A stretch of 39,343 bases of DNA from a virus. The translations under genes and the position numbers were made by a program. The stretch covers positions 1 to 39,343 of IMG/VR virus record IMGVR_UViG_3300036846_001291; one strand, given 5' to 3'. Shown piece after piece: positions 30,663-38,803 of the stretch (position 1 is the first letter of the stretch; every line of letters starts with the position of its first letter). A model generated the notes under the pieces. It worked only from the letters and a program-made list of their open reading frames with translations. It was not told the origin of the DNA and ran no database searches.

Positions 30663-31789
30663 TGGGCGTCTTCACCCGGCCCGATTCACCGTGGTATTGG
30701 TTGTGGCTGGAAGCCATGCCTGCGGGGCGCGAGAAAGAGAAAACCAAGATCCGCGTCGGCGCGACGCCCGCCGAGCGGCGCACGAACCGGGCGCTCGCCG
30801 AAACCCTCTACCACCAACGCATGAACGCGATCGCGACGCGGGCGCACCGCTTGCCGGTGACGCTCGACGCGGTGACGTTCGACAAGTACGCCGACGCGTA
30901 CGAACTGCACACGATCCCGACCCACAAGGGCGCGACGCGCGAACGCGAAATCCTCGTGCCCCTGCGCGCGTTCTTCGGGACACACGAGGTCGCGGCGATC
31001 GATCCCGACCTCGTGCGCGAATACTGGACCGCGCGCCGAGCGGCGGGCGCGAGCGTCGCCACGATCAACCGCGAAGTGGACGTCCTGAAGGCGATGATCC
31101 GCGACGCGGCCCCGAAGTACGTCGACAAGTCGCCGCTCGCGGGTATGCCCCGCCTGAAACCTGGAGAGAAAGACACCCCGCCCGCCGTGCGCCGGGTGCT
31201 GAGCGAGGCCGACGAAGCGCGCCTGCTCGCGGTGTGCGACCCGGTCGATCGGGCCTTGTACGTGCTCGGGGTCGACACGCTCGCCCGGCTCGGCGATTTG
31301 CTCGACCTCACGCGCGCCGACCGGCACGGGATCGACCTCGCGATCCGCAACCCGAAGGGCGGGAAACCCTACACGGTGCCCCTGAGCCCGCGCGCCGAGC
31401 AGGCGCTCGACGCCCTCACGCACGCCGACGCGCACTACTTCGCGAAGTTCCGCCGGGCCCGCAACCCGCGGGATTGGCGCTCGTCGGTGCGGCAACGATT
31501 CGAGCGGCTCGCCGCCGCCTGCACGCCGCCGATCCCGTTCGGCCTCGCCGTCGGCGGGTTCACGTTCCATGGCACGCGCAAAACGGGGGCGACCCGCCAC
31601 GCGCGCAAGGGCACCCGGCTCGACGTGGTGCAACGCCTCGGCAACTGGAGACGTCCCGACGTGTTGCTCCGCGTCTACACTGAAGTGGGCGACGCCGATC
31701 TGCGCGCCGCCGTCGGGCGCGAGGTGAAACCGACGACGCCGCCCCGCTCGCGGCGCACGTCCTCGAAGCGGCGACGCGCCGCGAGTTGA
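30662..31789 (+). CDS. int: Tyrosine recombinase / integrase
   Basis: This 375-residue protein is a site-specific recombinase. A SAM-like core-binding region runs from ~70 to 160, and the catalytic domain from ~175 to 350. Recognisable residues are Arg209 (TLARLGDLLDL), a lysine hairpin (NPKGGKPYTVPL, 230-241), the H-x-x-R motif His303/Arg306 (FHGTRKTGA), LGNW (326-329), where many relatives have LGHS, and nucleophile Tyr339 (RVYTEV). It should integrate the phage into the host tRNA-Ala site described just downstream. The stop is at the edge of attP. Confidence 0.95.
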   Translation: MGVFTRPDSPWYWLWLEAMPAGREKEKTKIRVGATPAERRTNRALAETLYHQRMNAIATRAHRLPVTLDAVTFDKYADAYELHTIPTHKGATREREILVPLRAFFGTHEVAAIDPDLVREYWTARRAAGASVATINREVDVLKAMIRDAAPKYVDKSPLAGMPRLKPGEKDTPPAVRRVLSEADEARLLAVCDPVDRALYVLGVDTLARLGDLLDLTRADRHGIDLAIRNPKGGKPYTVPLSPRAEQALDALTHADAHYFAKFRRARNPRDWRSSVRQRFERLAAACTPPIPFGLAVGGFTFHGTRKTGATRHARKGTRLDVVQRLGNWRRPDVLLRVYTEVGDADLRAAVGREVKPTTPPRSRRTSSKRRRAAS

Positions 31790-31796
31790 GCCGCCG

Positions 31797-31818
31797 CCAC
31801 TCCCGATCCACTCCCGGT
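31797..31818 (+). repeat. Candidate integrase arm-type site, copy 1
   Basis: This 22-mer consists of two ~11-bp halves (CCACTCCCGATC then CACTCCCGGT). It matches copies at 32028-32049 (two differences) and 32219-32240 on the other strand (one difference). The copies flank the attP core on both sides. Confidence 0.6.
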
Positions 31819-31863
31819 CTTCGCGCAACTGCGCTGATTTCCTCAGTAAAACCCCGCGGTTCG

Positions 31864-31913
31864 CCGCGTTCGCAACGCGGAGGCCGCGGGTTCGAGCCCC
31901 GCGCCGTCCACCA
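31864..31913 (+). other. attP core: 3' half of tRNA-Ala(CGC)
   Basis: The 50 bases form the 3' half of a tRNA: anticodon stem-loop CCGCG-TTCGCAA-CGCGG (anticodon CGC), variable loop AGGCC, T-stem GCGGG with loop TTCGAGC, acceptor 3' strand, and CCA at 31911-31913. The 5' half is absent, so it cannot be a functional tRNA. It lies 75 bases after the integrase stop, which is standard for phages that integrate into tRNA genes and restore the 3' end. The host site is thus probably a tRNA-Ala(CGC) gene. Confidence 0.85.
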
Positions 31914-32027
31914 CTCAAAAAGCCTAACAAACCAACGAAACCGGGCCTGAATTCGAGCTTTCCAGGCGACCGCGCCCGCGCCGCGCATAGTCGCCGAACG
32001 TCGGCAATCGTCGCCTTTTGTCGATCC

Positions 32028-32049
32028 ACACTCCCGATCCGCTCCCGGT
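32028..32049 (+). repeat. Candidate integrase arm-type site, copy 2
   Basis: This is the second copy of the 22-mer, differing from copy 1 at two positions. It is followed by TTTGGTTTGG. It lies on the other side of the tRNA half from copy 1. Confidence 0.6.
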
Positions 32050-32056
32050 TTGGTTT

Positions 32057-32073
32057 GGTTATTTGTGATAACC
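32057..32073. promoter_or_regulatory. Operator-like palindrome
   Basis: GGTTAT-TTGTG-ATAACC is a perfect 6-bp inverted repeat with a 5-base centre, placed 7 bases before an ATG. It could bind the protein encoded just after it (autoregulation) or an integrase partner. Confidence 0.6.
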
Positions 32074-32080
32074 TAAACAC

Positions 32081-32458
32081 ATGAAACTCACGCCGAAACA
32101 ACGCGCCGGGCGCAAGGGCGGGCGCTCACGCTCGGCGGCGAAGATCGCGGCGGTGCGCGCGAACGGGCGCAAGGGCGGGCGACCGCGGAAACACCCGCTC
32201 GAAACCAAACCAACAACGATCGGGAGTGGATCGGGAGTGGCCCCGCCCGCGGGGTTGCCGCCCTTGTGGCAGAGGATCGAGGCGTACCTGCGCGCCGAGG
32301 GCCCGCGGTCGCTTCGATCGCTCCGGTGCCTCGGCGCGGATTCGGCCGAGCGCGAGCGCGTGTTGCAGGAACTCAAACGCCGCCCCGAGGTGTTCGTCGT
32401 CGTCGGCCCCTCGCCCACGGTCGGCGAGGACGTGTGGCACCTCGCGCCGCGCGCCTGA
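32081..32458 (+). CDS. Basic protein with KGG-type start and possible winged helix
   Basis: This 125-residue protein opens with Lys/Arg/Gly-rich KGGR repeats (KQRAGRKGGRSRSAAKIAA; NGRKGGRPRKHP), common in AT-hook or DNA-binding leaders, then a linker and a folded C-terminus (PPLWQRIEAYLRAEGPRSLR to VWHLAPRA) with winged-helix character. The arm-like repeat copy 3 lies inside the gene. It may regulate its own transcription through the palindrome at 32057-32073. Confidence 0.65.
   Translation: MKLTPKQRAGRKGGRSRSAAKIAAVRANGRKGGRPRKHPLETKPTTIGSGSGVAPPAGLPPLWQRIEAYLRAEGPRSLRSLRCLGADSAERERVLQELKRRPEVFVVVGPSPTVGEDVWHLAPRA
32219..32240 (-). repeat. Candidate integrase arm-type site, copy 3 (inverted)
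   Basis: Read on the - strand this matches copy 1 with one difference and contains both half-units. It lies inside the downstream gene, opposite in orientation to copies 1 and 2. Confidence 0.6.
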
Positions 32459-32637
32459 ACCCCGCCCACAACGCCCCGCCGCCCGGCGAGGTCGCCCCCG
32501 TAGGGCGCGATCGGCGTCGGCCGCGAGGGTACGCCGGGCTGACCGTGCCCGAACGCCTCCACCCCACGCATGGGCGAGCCTACAAGGTCACGAACTTTCG
32601 TTTGCAACTGGTCAGTGACGGGTTGCCTGCCAACTGG
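32459..32637. other. Junction between convergent blocks
   Basis: This 179-base gap lies between the last + strand gene and the last - strand gene. It is GC-rich. Apart from the first short copy of the flank repeat (32605-32620) I see no gene, promoter or clear terminator. Confidence 0.4.
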
Positions 32638-32646
32638 TCAGTGACG
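32605..32646 (+). repeat. Flank repeat, left copies
   Basis: CAACTGGTCAGTGACG occurs at 32605-32620 and again at 32631-32646. The second occurrence is part of a 29-base element (32617-32645) that reappears at 33065-33094. The repeat therefore sits on both sides of the AlpA-type gene. Confidence 0.8.
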
Positions 32647-32952
32647 CCGGGCAGCGGCGCGTCGCCGCCGGGGGCTGGCGAGGTGCTTGTCGCGGGCGGA
32701 ATCGCGGGCGGCGTAGCTGCGCACTTCGATCGGATCGCGTTCGCGCTCGGTGAGCCACTGCACGACGGCGCTCCACCGCCACGCAATGCGGGAGGGCGTG
32801 AGTTGCAGCGGGCGGGGAAACTGCCCAGCCTGCACCATGCGCCAAATCGTCGAGCGGTCCAGGGGGATCCGCGCGAGCAATTCCTTGGTTTCGATCAGGC
32901 GCTCGTCGTCAGGCGGGGCCGATTCAACGGTTTTGGTTTTGTGTTTCGCCAT
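32638..32952 (-). CDS. AlpA-family regulator bracketed by direct repeats
   Basis: This 104-residue protein has an AlpA-type helix-turn-helix: ERLIETKELLARIPLDRSTI, WRMVQAGQFPRPLQLTPSRI and AWRWSAVVQWLTERE, then a basic Arg-rich end. AlpA proteins activate prophage excision or regulate transcription. The ATG at 32952 follows GACAAC with no strong ribosome-binding site. Its 3' end overlaps the left flank repeat (32617-32645). Confidence 0.85.
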   Translation of the reverse strand: MAKHKTKTVESAPPDDERLIETKELLARIPLDRSTIWRMVQAGQFPRPLQLTPSRIAWRWSAVVQWLTERERDPIEVRSYAARDSARDKHLASPRRRRAAARRH

Positions 32953-33064
32953 GTTGTCCCGAGCGCGATTGGAACATGGCAAACGGGTGACGAACAGGCT
33001 GCTCCCCACCCAGAAAGTTGCGGGGCCCGCGGCGGAGGGAATTACTTGCGGTGGAGCGCGCGCT

Positions 33065-33094
33065 GACGGGGTTGCCTGCCAACTGGTTAGCGAC
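33065..33094 (+). repeat. Flank repeat, right copy
   Basis: This 30-base element matches 32617-32645 with one single-base gap and two substitutions. Together they bracket the AlpA gene, 448 bases apart. Confidence 0.8.
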
Positions 33095-33102
33095 CAGTTG
33101 GC
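33078..33102. promoter_or_regulatory. Perfect 10-bp inverted repeat
   Basis: GCCAACTGGT-TAGCG-ACCAGTTGGC is a perfect inverted repeat with a 5-base loop, overlapping the right flank repeat. It lies about 75 bases after the stop of the last tail gene and 126 bases upstream of the AlpA start. There is no T-run, so an operator is more likely than a terminator. Confidence 0.75.
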
Positions 33103-33176
33103 AGATTCCGGGGCCCCGCCCCTGAACATGAACAAATTGCCTACCGCTAAGCGACACTACTACCCCGCGCGCCGTT

Positions 33177-33755
33177 TCACCCGGTGGTCTTCGTCACCGT
33201 CCATTTCCAATCCAGGGCTCCCCCGGCCGGGATCCCGCTGTGGTTCATCACGACGGCCCACTGCGCCGCCCAATTGTCGATCGCGATCATTTGCGTGTAG
33301 ACACCGGGGGCACCCGTCCCGCCCCCCGTCGCGATCAGAAACAAGTTCGCCGGGTTTTGGGGGTGGCGACGCAATACCACCCGCGACATCGACAACCCGA
33401 TCGACGGGTTGCCGAACGTGAGCAGATTCAGCAACAGGGGCGAGTTTGTTTGGGCCCAGTAGAGGCCGATCGCCGTGGGCACGGTGGTCGACCACTGCAA
33501 ATCGATCTCGAGTTGGAGCATGTCGTACGGGTTCAGCGGGAACCCCGCCCCGCCGAGGTACCCCGAAAAATTCTCCGACGCGGCGTTCGTAGTGTGCCCG
33601 CTGCCGTGGCCGACGAGCGTGATCGCCGCGAGCGCCGCGTCGACCGGGTCCAACACCACGGACTTGATCGCCGCCTTGTTCCAGGGCGAGCCGAGCGTGT
33701 TCGTGCCGTCGTCGTCGACGAGGGCGTTCCAGGCGGTACGGTCGATCGGGCTCAT
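33177..33755 (-). CDS. Minor tail protein (last gene of the tail operon)
   Basis: This 192-residue protein starts MSPIDRTAWNALVDDDGTNT, a pattern seen at the start of phage tail-fibre-like and tail-tip proteins, and continues as a beta-rich body (PYDMLQLEIDLQWSTTVPTA; AQWAVVMNHSGIPAGGAL). It is the last tail gene after the hub and may be a tail-tip or receptor-binding component, by position. The ATG overlaps the hub stop. Confidence 0.7.
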   Translation of the reverse strand: MSPIDRTAWNALVDDDGTNTLGSPWNKAAIKSVVLDPVDAALAAITLVGHGSGHTTNAASENFSGYLGGAGFPLNPYDMLQLEIDLQWSTTVPTAIGLYWAQTNSPLLLNLLTFGNPSIGLSMSRVVLRRHPQNPANLFLIATGGGTGAPGVYTQMIAIDNWAAQWAVVMNHSGIPAGGALDWKWTVTKTTG

Positions 33756-36103
33756 ATGGTTTCCCCCGTCGGCGGCAACGCGTCGCCGTGCACCATGCGC
33801 AACAAGTCGTCAAACGTGAACAACTGCGAACTGCTCCGGGCGTCGTAGGTCGGTTGCACGAGCCCGCGTGGATTGAACACCGTGATCGTCACGTCCTGAA
33901 TCCGCCACTGCCCGGCCACGTTCGTCGGCGCGGGCAGGTTCACCGTGAGCAGGTTCCCCGAGCGGGTCGCGGGATCGCGCGAGCGGTGCGAAAACGTCTG
34001 GATCGGATTTTTGTAGGCGGCGAGTTCCGCCGACGCGCGCGCCGCCGCCTCGTCGGCGGAAATGCGACCGTCCTGCAACAACGCTTCGCGCACACCCGAG
34101 CCCCCGACGAGCGCGGCGAGCGCCTGTTGCGCGACGAGGTCGTCGACGAGCACGACGAGGTTCACGGCGTCGCCGCGCAGGATCGGATAGAGGATCCCGG
34201 TCACGCCGAGCAAGGCGGCGGCGGTGGTAATCGCCGTGCCCCACGCGATCGATTGCGTGATCGCGCCGTCGCCCTGCGTCGGGATCCCCGTGAGCGTGTT
34301 GCCGCCCGTGATCCCGCCGTAGCGGATCACCTGATTGCCGACCTGCGCGTACCCGCCCCCCGCCGCGAACGGCGCGGCGCTCGTGACGAGGATCGCCGTC
34401 GCGCCCGCGAGAATTTGTTTCGATTGCTGAATCAAGCCCGCGGTGTCGGCGCTCGGCGCGTTGGCCCCGAGGCTCGCGTCGGGCGTGTTGTCGTAGGACG
34501 CCATCGCCGTCGTTGTGTTGTCGGCGATCGTCGCGAGCAGTTTGAGCGGGCTCGTGACATTGACGGGCGCGCGGTAGACGCGGCGCGCGGTGACGCCGCT
34601 CGGCCCGGTCGCGATCCCGGCGAGCGTCACCTGCGCGCTCACTTGCGTGCCGTTCGTCGGGTCCGGGTGCACCCCGCCCTGCCCGATCAGTTGCGCATCC
34701 GAGTTCGCGTCGTACGCGGTTTGGTACACGACGTTCCCACCGCTGACCGTCCACGCGGCGACGAGGTACCACGATCCGTTCACGAGGCGGTACACTTGCA
34801 ACAATTGCGCGCCCGTGGGCGGCGTGGGATTGCCATTCCAGCCAATTGAAAACCCGCACGGCTGATACGTGTTCGGCGGGTTCAGCGTGCCCGTCCAATA
34901 CGACTGGCACACCTGCGAGGCCCGCGTGCCGAGGGGCGACAAGGCCGCGGTGTTCTTCGAATCCGTCGAAAAATTCCAGGCGAGGGCGTACGAGTAACTC
35001 GTGCCGATCACGAGGCCGCTCCCCACCCAATTCACTTGATTCGACGCCCACGGGACGGTCGGCGGCGGGGTGAGGTTCGCGACGCCCGTGAGGACGCCGA
35101 GGAGCGGGCTCGGGAGCGTTTCCCCGTTCGCGGTGACCCACGTGTACGCGTAGTTGTGCCACCCGTTCACGAGCGCGCTCGCCCCCATGCCCGTCGTCGC
35201 CGACGGCGCGGTCGTCGGCGCGACGCCCGATCCGACGAACGCGCCCGCGCCGCCGGGGGTGACGCCCGTGTATTTGATCCGCTGCGGTCCACTGCGCACA
35301 TAGCCCCCGGCCGCGAGGTACCACCCGATCACGTCGACGGGCAACACCGGGGATCCGGGCGCGACGTTCGCGAGCGCGTTGCCGCCGCCGCCCTCGACGA
35401 CCGCGCGCGTCACGATCTGCGTGAGGTCGGTCACAAACGACATATTCGCGAGCGACTTGTGCCCCGTCGCGATCGGCTGCGGTTGACTGATCGAGGCCGT
35501 CACGAACAGGTGGACGACGCTGTAATAGTCGCAGAACGCGTACCCGCCGATCCGCCCGGCGAGTTGCACGAAGGCGTCCATCACGGTGGTGTTCGTGAAG
35601 CTGATTTCGTCGACGAAGATCCCGCTCAACGCGGGCTCGACGGGCGCGAGCGTGAACCCCGCGGGGGCCTTCGTGATCAGGTCGGCCGCGATCGCCGCCG
35701 CGCTCGTGTTCTGATAGCGGGCCGAAAACAAGATCGAGTTGAGGACCCACGTCGGATCCGTCGCCTCGACGTGGTAGAGCATCGTCGTCGGGCTCGGATC
35801 CGCGGCCCACACCCGCGTCACCCGGAGCATGTACCCGAAGAACAACCGATCGGCGTTCTTGCTCCCGACGGCGACGAGGATCGTGTTGCCCTCGACGGGC
35901 CGCGCGCCGCGCACGGTGGCGATCAACGTGTTCGGCGTTTCGTTGAGTTGATCGTGAATGGTGAGCGAGTTCACGAGGCAATCCTGCCCGCTCGTCGTCC
36001 AGGTGCCCCCGATCGCCACATAGACGCGCCCGTCGGTGCGGTTCAAGCGGAAGGCGTTGAGCCGATGGCCGAGCAGGCACGGCGCGGGATACGTGTTCGC
36101 CAT
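33752..36103 (-). CDS. Tail hub-like / distal tail protein
   Basis: This 783-residue protein has a beta-rich N-terminal region like baseplate hub proteins (VNSLTIHDQLNETPNTLIAT; RLFFGYMLRVTRVW), then a central region with repeated fibronectin-like beta domains (NYAYTWVTANGETLPSPLLG; VVYQTAYDANSDAQ), and a C-terminal part with EALLQDGRISADEAAARASA. It lies directly after the tape measure, so it is probably the tail-tip hub, with the inserted domains possibly contacting the cell surface. Confidence 0.75.
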   Translation of the reverse strand: MANTYPAPCLLGHRLNAFRLNRTDGRVYVAIGGTWTTSGQDCLVNSLTIHDQLNETPNTLIATVRGARPVEGNTILVAVGSKNADRLFFGYMLRVTRVWAADPSPTTMLYHVEATDPTWVLNSILFSARYQNTSAAAIAADLITKAPAGFTLAPVEPALSGIFVDEISFTNTTVMDAFVQLAGRIGGYAFCDYYSVVHLFVTASISQPQPIATGHKSLANMSFVTDLTQIVTRAVVEGGGGNALANVAPGSPVLPVDVIGWYLAAGGYVRSGPQRIKYTGVTPGGAGAFVGSGVAPTTAPSATTGMGASALVNGWHNYAYTWVTANGETLPSPLLGVLTGVANLTPPPTVPWASNQVNWVGSGLVIGTSYSYALAWNFSTDSKNTAALSPLGTRASQVCQSYWTGTLNPPNTYQPCGFSIGWNGNPTPPTGAQLLQVYRLVNGSWYLVAAWTVSGGNVVYQTAYDANSDAQLIGQGGVHPDPTNGTQVSAQVTLAGIATGPSGVTARRVYRAPVNVTSPLKLLATIADNTTTAMASYDNTPDASLGANAPSADTAGLIQQSKQILAGATAILVTSAAPFAAGGGYAQVGNQVIRYGGITGGNTLTGIPTQGDGAITQSIAWGTAITTAAALLGVTGILYPILRGDAVNLVVLVDDLVAQQALAALVGGSGVREALLQDGRISADEAAARASAELAAYKNPIQTFSHRSRDPATRSGNLLTVNLPAPTNVAGQWRIQDVTITVFNPRGLVQPTYDARSSSQLFTFDDLLRMVHGDALPPTGETI

Positions 36104-38800
36104 CTAGCCGGTGCGCGAGAGCTTCGCCATGACCGCTTGGCCGACTACGGTCGCGAGTTGATCGAGCGCGGTGGGGTCGTTCAGGATCGGATAGTTGTTC
36201 GTCACCGCGCCCGATTGCACGTTCACGGTGTTCCCGCCGCCGGGGTTCGTGGCTGACACGTTCGACGCCGCGATCCGGCTCGCCGTCGTGTCGGCCCACC
36301 ACGCGCCCTGCGTGACGCTTTCGAGCCCTGGGATGTTCTGCTGATTATTGAGGACGGCCACCGCTTGCCCGTACGTCGCGGCGGGGTTGCCCACTTGCCA
36401 GCCAATCCCCGACACCGCGGAGGCCCCGCTCGGTTGCCCGGTATTGGGGAGCAGGGCGATCGCCGCGTTGAATTTCAACGCCTCGGCCGTCGTCATCGCG
36501 AGTTGCCCCTGATAATCTTTGGACGCGTCAGTCGCCTTGCCCCACCACTGCGCGTTTTCTTGCAACTTGGTCCCCGCCTTGTCGAGTTCGACATCCATTT
36601 TTTGCATGGCGGTGCCCCACAACTCGACCGCGTCGTACCACGCTTGCGTGGCCGTCTTCCCCGCCTTCAGTTCATCGGTCAGGAACGCGGATGCGGCGGC
36701 GAGGTTGGTCGCAATATCCGACCCTGAGGCCATCGCCGCCGCGATCTTCGTGGTGGCGTCGTACACCTGCGCTTCGGAGGTCGTGTTTTCGACGAGTTTC
36801 TCCCCGACTTGGCCCATGTACTTGGCATACAGGCTGGCCGCTTGCCCGGCGACGCCGACGGCGTTCGCTTGGTTATTCGCTGACGCGGCGGCGACGTCGT
36901 GTGCCTGCGCCGTTTTCAGGAGCGAGTCGCTGAGTTGCTGATTCGCGAGGTTGAGTTCGGCCGTGCGTTGTTGGAGTTGGAGTTCGTTCGTGGTCGTTTC
37001 GGGGATCCGCGCGTTGAGGTCGTCGAGCTTTTTCTGATAGTCGCCGAGGGCGTCGGTCGCGACCTTGATGTTGCCCTGCGCGTCGCGCCCGAACGCGGCG
37101 TTGAGCTTCGTCTGCGCATCCACCGTTGCCAGAATGGTCCGGGCGTTCTGATCGGCGAGTTGTTGGTTGAGCGCCGCCTCTTGCAGGTCGATCGCTTGCA
37201 GGGATTTTTTCAGGTCGAGGCTCACGCGTAACTTGTCCTGCTCGGACGTGAGCTTCGCGATCGTCGCCGTCGCGGCCTCTTGCTCGGCCACCGCGAGTTG
37301 TTCGAGCATGTCGATTTGATCCTGCACGCCGTACGCTTTCGCCTTCGCCGCTTCGAGTTGCGTCATCATTTCGAGTTGCTTTTGGAACGAGAGCATCAAC
37401 TCGGCGTCGGCTTTCTTCGCGGCCTCGGCGCGATCGGTTTCGGCTTTCTTCGCGGCCTCGACGTCGGCCTTGTACTTTTCCAGTTGCGCCGAGTTCACGC
37501 CGATCCCTTCGGCGTTCTGCGCGGTGAGTTGGCCGATGTCCTTCAGGTGATTCAGGTACTGCACTTGCCAATCGAGAATGGGCTTCGCGGCGTTCGCGTC
37601 GATCGCTTTCATAAACGACGCGGCGGCGTCCTCGGCGCTTTTGAACGCGGGCGGCGCGGCCCCGAGCGCCGCGTTGTGATCCTTCTGCGCCTGAATGTTC
37701 CGCTCCTGTTGCAACTGCATCTGCGTGAACAGGCGCGTGAGGTTCTCGGTGTGCGTGCTCAGGTTGTCGAACCCGTTCGCGCCGATTCCGAGGTCGTCCT
37801 TGACCATCGCCCAAAAAATCTGCCACTTGCTTGTGCCCGTGTCGGTGAGCTTGTTCAGATTATTGAACCCCTCGGCGAGCGGCCCGATCATGTTTGTCGC
37901 GAAACTTCCGAGGCTCTTCTGCGCCTTGTCGATCGCGTCACCGAACTCCGCGGTCTGTTTGACGTTCTCCTTCGTCGCGACGGTCAGGGCGTCCATTTTG
38001 TCCTTCGCGGTATCCGCGCCACTCGCGAAGGCGACCATCGACGAGCCGAGGCGCGACCCGTACAGGTCGGCGGCGGCGGTGTCCTGAATTTGCCCGTGCA
38101 GTCGCCCGAGCGCCTGTTCAGTCGTGAGGAACAAGTCGACCGGGTTTTTGTTCTTCACCTCGTCGAGGCTCAGGCCCATCAGGGCGTAGGCGGTCGCGAC
38201 GCTTTGGTCGCCGCCCGCGATCCGGCGGCTCAACTGAAACAACGCGTTCCCGAGTTGTTCGCTGCTCACGCCGTAGTCGGCCGTCACCCCTTGCAGGCGT
38301 TGCAGGTCCTCGACGTTAATGCGCGTTTGCAAACTCAAATTCTGAAGGGCTTGCGCCTGCTCGATCGTCTTGTCGACAAACGCCACGAGCGCGCTCGCGG
38401 AGTACGCGATCCCGAACGCCCCGGCGACTTGCCCGAGGACGCCCAACAGATCGACTTGGCTGGACTGGACGCCGCGCGTCGAATCCGCGAGGGCCTGCAT
38501 CTTCGGGGGCACCTCGATCCCGAGCGCCTTCATTTTCTCGACGGCCTGTTGGGCGGTGTCCCCGATCCGCTGGAGTTCCTGTTCGGTGAGGTGATCCGCG
38601 CCGATCCGGTCGACGGCCTCGGCCATGAGCGTCGCCTGCTCGATCAATTTCCGCCCGTCGAACTGATCGACCATGCGATTGAGCGAGGTGGTGACGTTGC
38701 CCGCCTCGGTTTCAAAACTCCGAAGGGACACCTCGGCTTTCGTGCACGCGTCGTAGAACGACGAAAAGTCGGCCTCGAAGGTGGCGGTTAAGGCAGACAC
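36104..38800 (-). CDS. Tape measure protein
   Basis: This 898-residue protein sets tail length. It is largely helical and coiled-coil rich (KKAETDRAEAAKKADAELML; YQKKLDDLNARIPETTTNEL), with a hydrophobic segment near 130 (LLGVLGQVAGAFGIAYSASA) typical of tape measures. Length is appropriate for a ~135-nm tail by the usual ~0.15 nm per residue. It starts at a GTG 3 bases after the gpGT stop. Confidence 0.93.
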   Translation of the reverse strand: MSALTATFEADFSSFYDACTKAEVSLRSFETEAGNVTTSLNRMVDQFDGRKLIEQATLMAEAVDRIGADHLTEQELQRIGDTAQQAVEKMKALGIEVPPKMQALADSTRGVQSSQVDLLGVLGQVAGAFGIAYSASALVAFVDKTIEQAQALQNLSLQTRINVEDLQRLQGVTADYGVSSEQLGNALFQLSRRIAGGDQSVATAYALMGLSLDEVKNKNPVDLFLTTEQALGRLHGQIQDTAAADLYGSRLGSSMVAFASGADTAKDKMDALTVATKENVKQTAEFGDAIDKAQKSLGSFATNMIGPLAEGFNNLNKLTDTGTSKWQIFWAMVKDDLGIGANGFDNLSTHTENLTRLFTQMQLQQERNIQAQKDHNAALGAAPPAFKSAEDAAASFMKAIDANAAKPILDWQVQYLNHLKDIGQLTAQNAEGIGVNSAQLEKYKADVEAAKKAETDRAEAAKKADAELMLSFQKQLEMMTQLEAAKAKAYGVQDQIDMLEQLAVAEQEAATATIAKLTSEQDKLRVSLDLKKSLQAIDLQEAALNQQLADQNARTILATVDAQTKLNAAFGRDAQGNIKVATDALGDYQKKLDDLNARIPETTTNELQLQQRTAELNLANQQLSDSLLKTAQAHDVAAASANNQANAVGVAGQAASLYAKYMGQVGEKLVENTTSEAQVYDATTKIAAAMASGSDIATNLAAASAFLTDELKAGKTATQAWYDAVELWGTAMQKMDVELDKAGTKLQENAQWWGKATDASKDYQGQLAMTTAEALKFNAAIALLPNTGQPSGASAVSGIGWQVGNPAATYGQAVAVLNNQQNIPGLESVTQGAWWADTTASRIAASNVSATNPGGGNTVNVQSGAVTNNYPILNDPTALDQLATVVGQAVMAKLSRTG

Positions 38801-38803
38801 AAC

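Noticed and set aside
31864-31913. Complete functional tRNA gene
   Set aside because: Only the 3' half is present; no matching 5' acceptor and D-arm precede it, so it is treated as the attP core.
33078-33102. Rho-independent terminator
   Set aside because: The hairpin is perfect, but no T-run follows on either strand, so an operator is more likely.
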